Assembly: GCA_002291855.1 (NCBI GenBank)
Contig: DBAW01000049.1
Coordinates: 1-5,976 of the forward strand
DNA length: 5,976 nt
Direction: 5' to 3'
Origin: Sphingomonas sp. UBA1000
Lineage (GTDB): Bacteria > Pseudomonadota > Alphaproteobacteria > Sphingomonadales > Sphingomonadaceae
The notes below the pieces were generated by a model. The model saw only the letters and a program-made list of their open reading frames with translations, searched no databases and was not told where the DNA came from. This document shows positions 5,486 to 5,976 of this stretch, in pieces. The position numbers and the translations under genes are program-made. How positions within the stretch are numbered: the first letter of the stretch is position 1; each line of letters begins with the position of its first letter.

Positions 5486-5976
5486 TCAGGCGAAACGAAG
5501 GTGCAGCCGGCGGCGGCGCAGTGCGGCCCCGGACAGGCCGAAGCCCGCGATCATCATCGCCCAGCTTGCCGGCTCGGGGATCGGATCCGGCCCGGGCACG
5601 GTCGTCGCGGTGTTGATCGTCAGCCGCGCGAAGTCCAGGATCGCGGCATTGAAGTTCGTGCCGCCCAGCGCATTGATGCCCGGTCCCTGCAGGTTGAGCA
5701 GGAAGTTCGACGTGCCGCCGAGCAGCGCGGCATAGACCGTATCCGGCAGCTGGATCGTGTAGATGCCGTAGATGCCCGTGCCATAAGCGCGGGATTCGAC
5801 ATCCGCATTGAGCAGCGCCGTCAGATCGATGCCGTTCAGGGTCAGCAGGCCGACCTGGTTGCCGGCAGCCGCCGAGTCGATGTCCCAGATGCCGATTTCA
5901 AGGAACGCGCTGCTCACGCTGCCCGACAGCGCACCGTAATTGTGGCTCCATGCCGCGCTGAAATTCTGCTGGCTGT
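5486..5976 (-). CDS. PEP-CTERM (PEPxxWA) sorted exported protein, N-terminus beyond the window
   Basis: The frame is open to the right edge, so only the C-terminal 162 residues are visible. A GTG at 5917 could be read as a start, but the codons upstream continue with plausible sequence (QQNFSAAWSHNYGALSGSV, then SSAFLEIGIWDID), so the gene is longer. The mature part is rich in Gly, Ala, Leu and Asn, has no cysteine, and reads like a beta-rich secreted domain. A Pro-rich linker (VPGPDPI) leads to PEPASWAMMIAGFGL (within 5534-5578), the PEPxxWA sorting motif plus membrane helix, followed by an RRRR cluster (ends near 5507) and a short LHLRFA tail. Such signals direct exported proteins to an exosortase-like sorting step at the inner membrane, often in bacteria that make exopolysaccharide. 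The expected N-terminal signal peptide lies outside the window, as does any sorting enzyme. The mature protein's function is not recognised. Confidence 0.9.
   Translation of the reverse strand, partial: SQQNFSAAWSHNYGALSGSVSSAFLEIGIWDIDSAAAGNQVGLLTLNGIDLTALLNADVESRAYGTGIYGIYTIQLPDTVYAALLGGTSNFLLNLQGPGINALGGTNFNAAILDFARLTINTATTVPGPDPIPEPASWAMMIAGFGLSGAALRRRRLHLRFA

Noticed and set aside
5915..5917. GTG at 5917 as the start of the PEP-CTERM protein
   Set aside because: The frame stays open to the window edge with plausible protein sequence. An exported PEP-CTERM protein also needs a signal peptide, which is not near this codon.

Overview
The window looks like chromosomal DNA of a sphingomonad (Alphaproteobacteria, Sphingomonadales). 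The basis is very high GC with G/C-ending codons, an argC of the short (type 2) alphaproteobacterial form, an MltG tail, and above all a secreted protein ending in the PEP-x-x-WAMMIAGFG sorting signal typical of Sphingomonas relatives. The genus is an inference, because no rRNA or other marker gene is present.

Layout, left to right. Positions 1-177 (+) hold the last 58 codons of mltG, the endolytic murein transglycosylase. It converges with only 4 nt to spare on a minus-strand series. Read in its own direction, that series is a PA2169-family (DUF2383) four-helix-bundle protein (3647-3183), an M17 leucyl aminopeptidase (3090-1690), a small MarR-type winged-helix regulator starting at GTG (1516-1142) and argC (1114-182). 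A strong hairpin at 3127-3168 separates the DUF2383 gene from the aminopeptidase. The regulator and argC are 27 nt apart and argC lacks a clear ribosome binding site, so these two are probably co-transcribed and perhaps translationally coupled.

A 181-nt divergent intergenic region (3648-3828) leads into two plus-strand genes for phage-tail-collar / microcystin-dependent (MdpB-like) proteins. The first (3829-4833) is an in-frame tandem fusion of two complete collar units. The second (4845-5360) is a single unit starting 11 nt later. No other phage genes are visible. The pair ends in two successive hairpins (5385-5412 and 5429-5470). It faces a minus-strand PEP-CTERM protein (5486 to the right edge) whose N-terminus lies outside the window.

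The left part is ordinary metabolism and housekeeping: peptidoglycan processing, arginine synthesis and peptide turnover. The accessory part is the right third: three collar units in two genes outside a phage context, beside an exported, envelope-sorted protein. I do not see a clearly new multi-gene system. The double-collar fusion and the nested palindrome at 5429-5470 are the items most worth a second look. There is no tRNA, rRNA, CRISPR array, insertion sequence or integrase in the window, and no gap between genes exceeds 200 nt.
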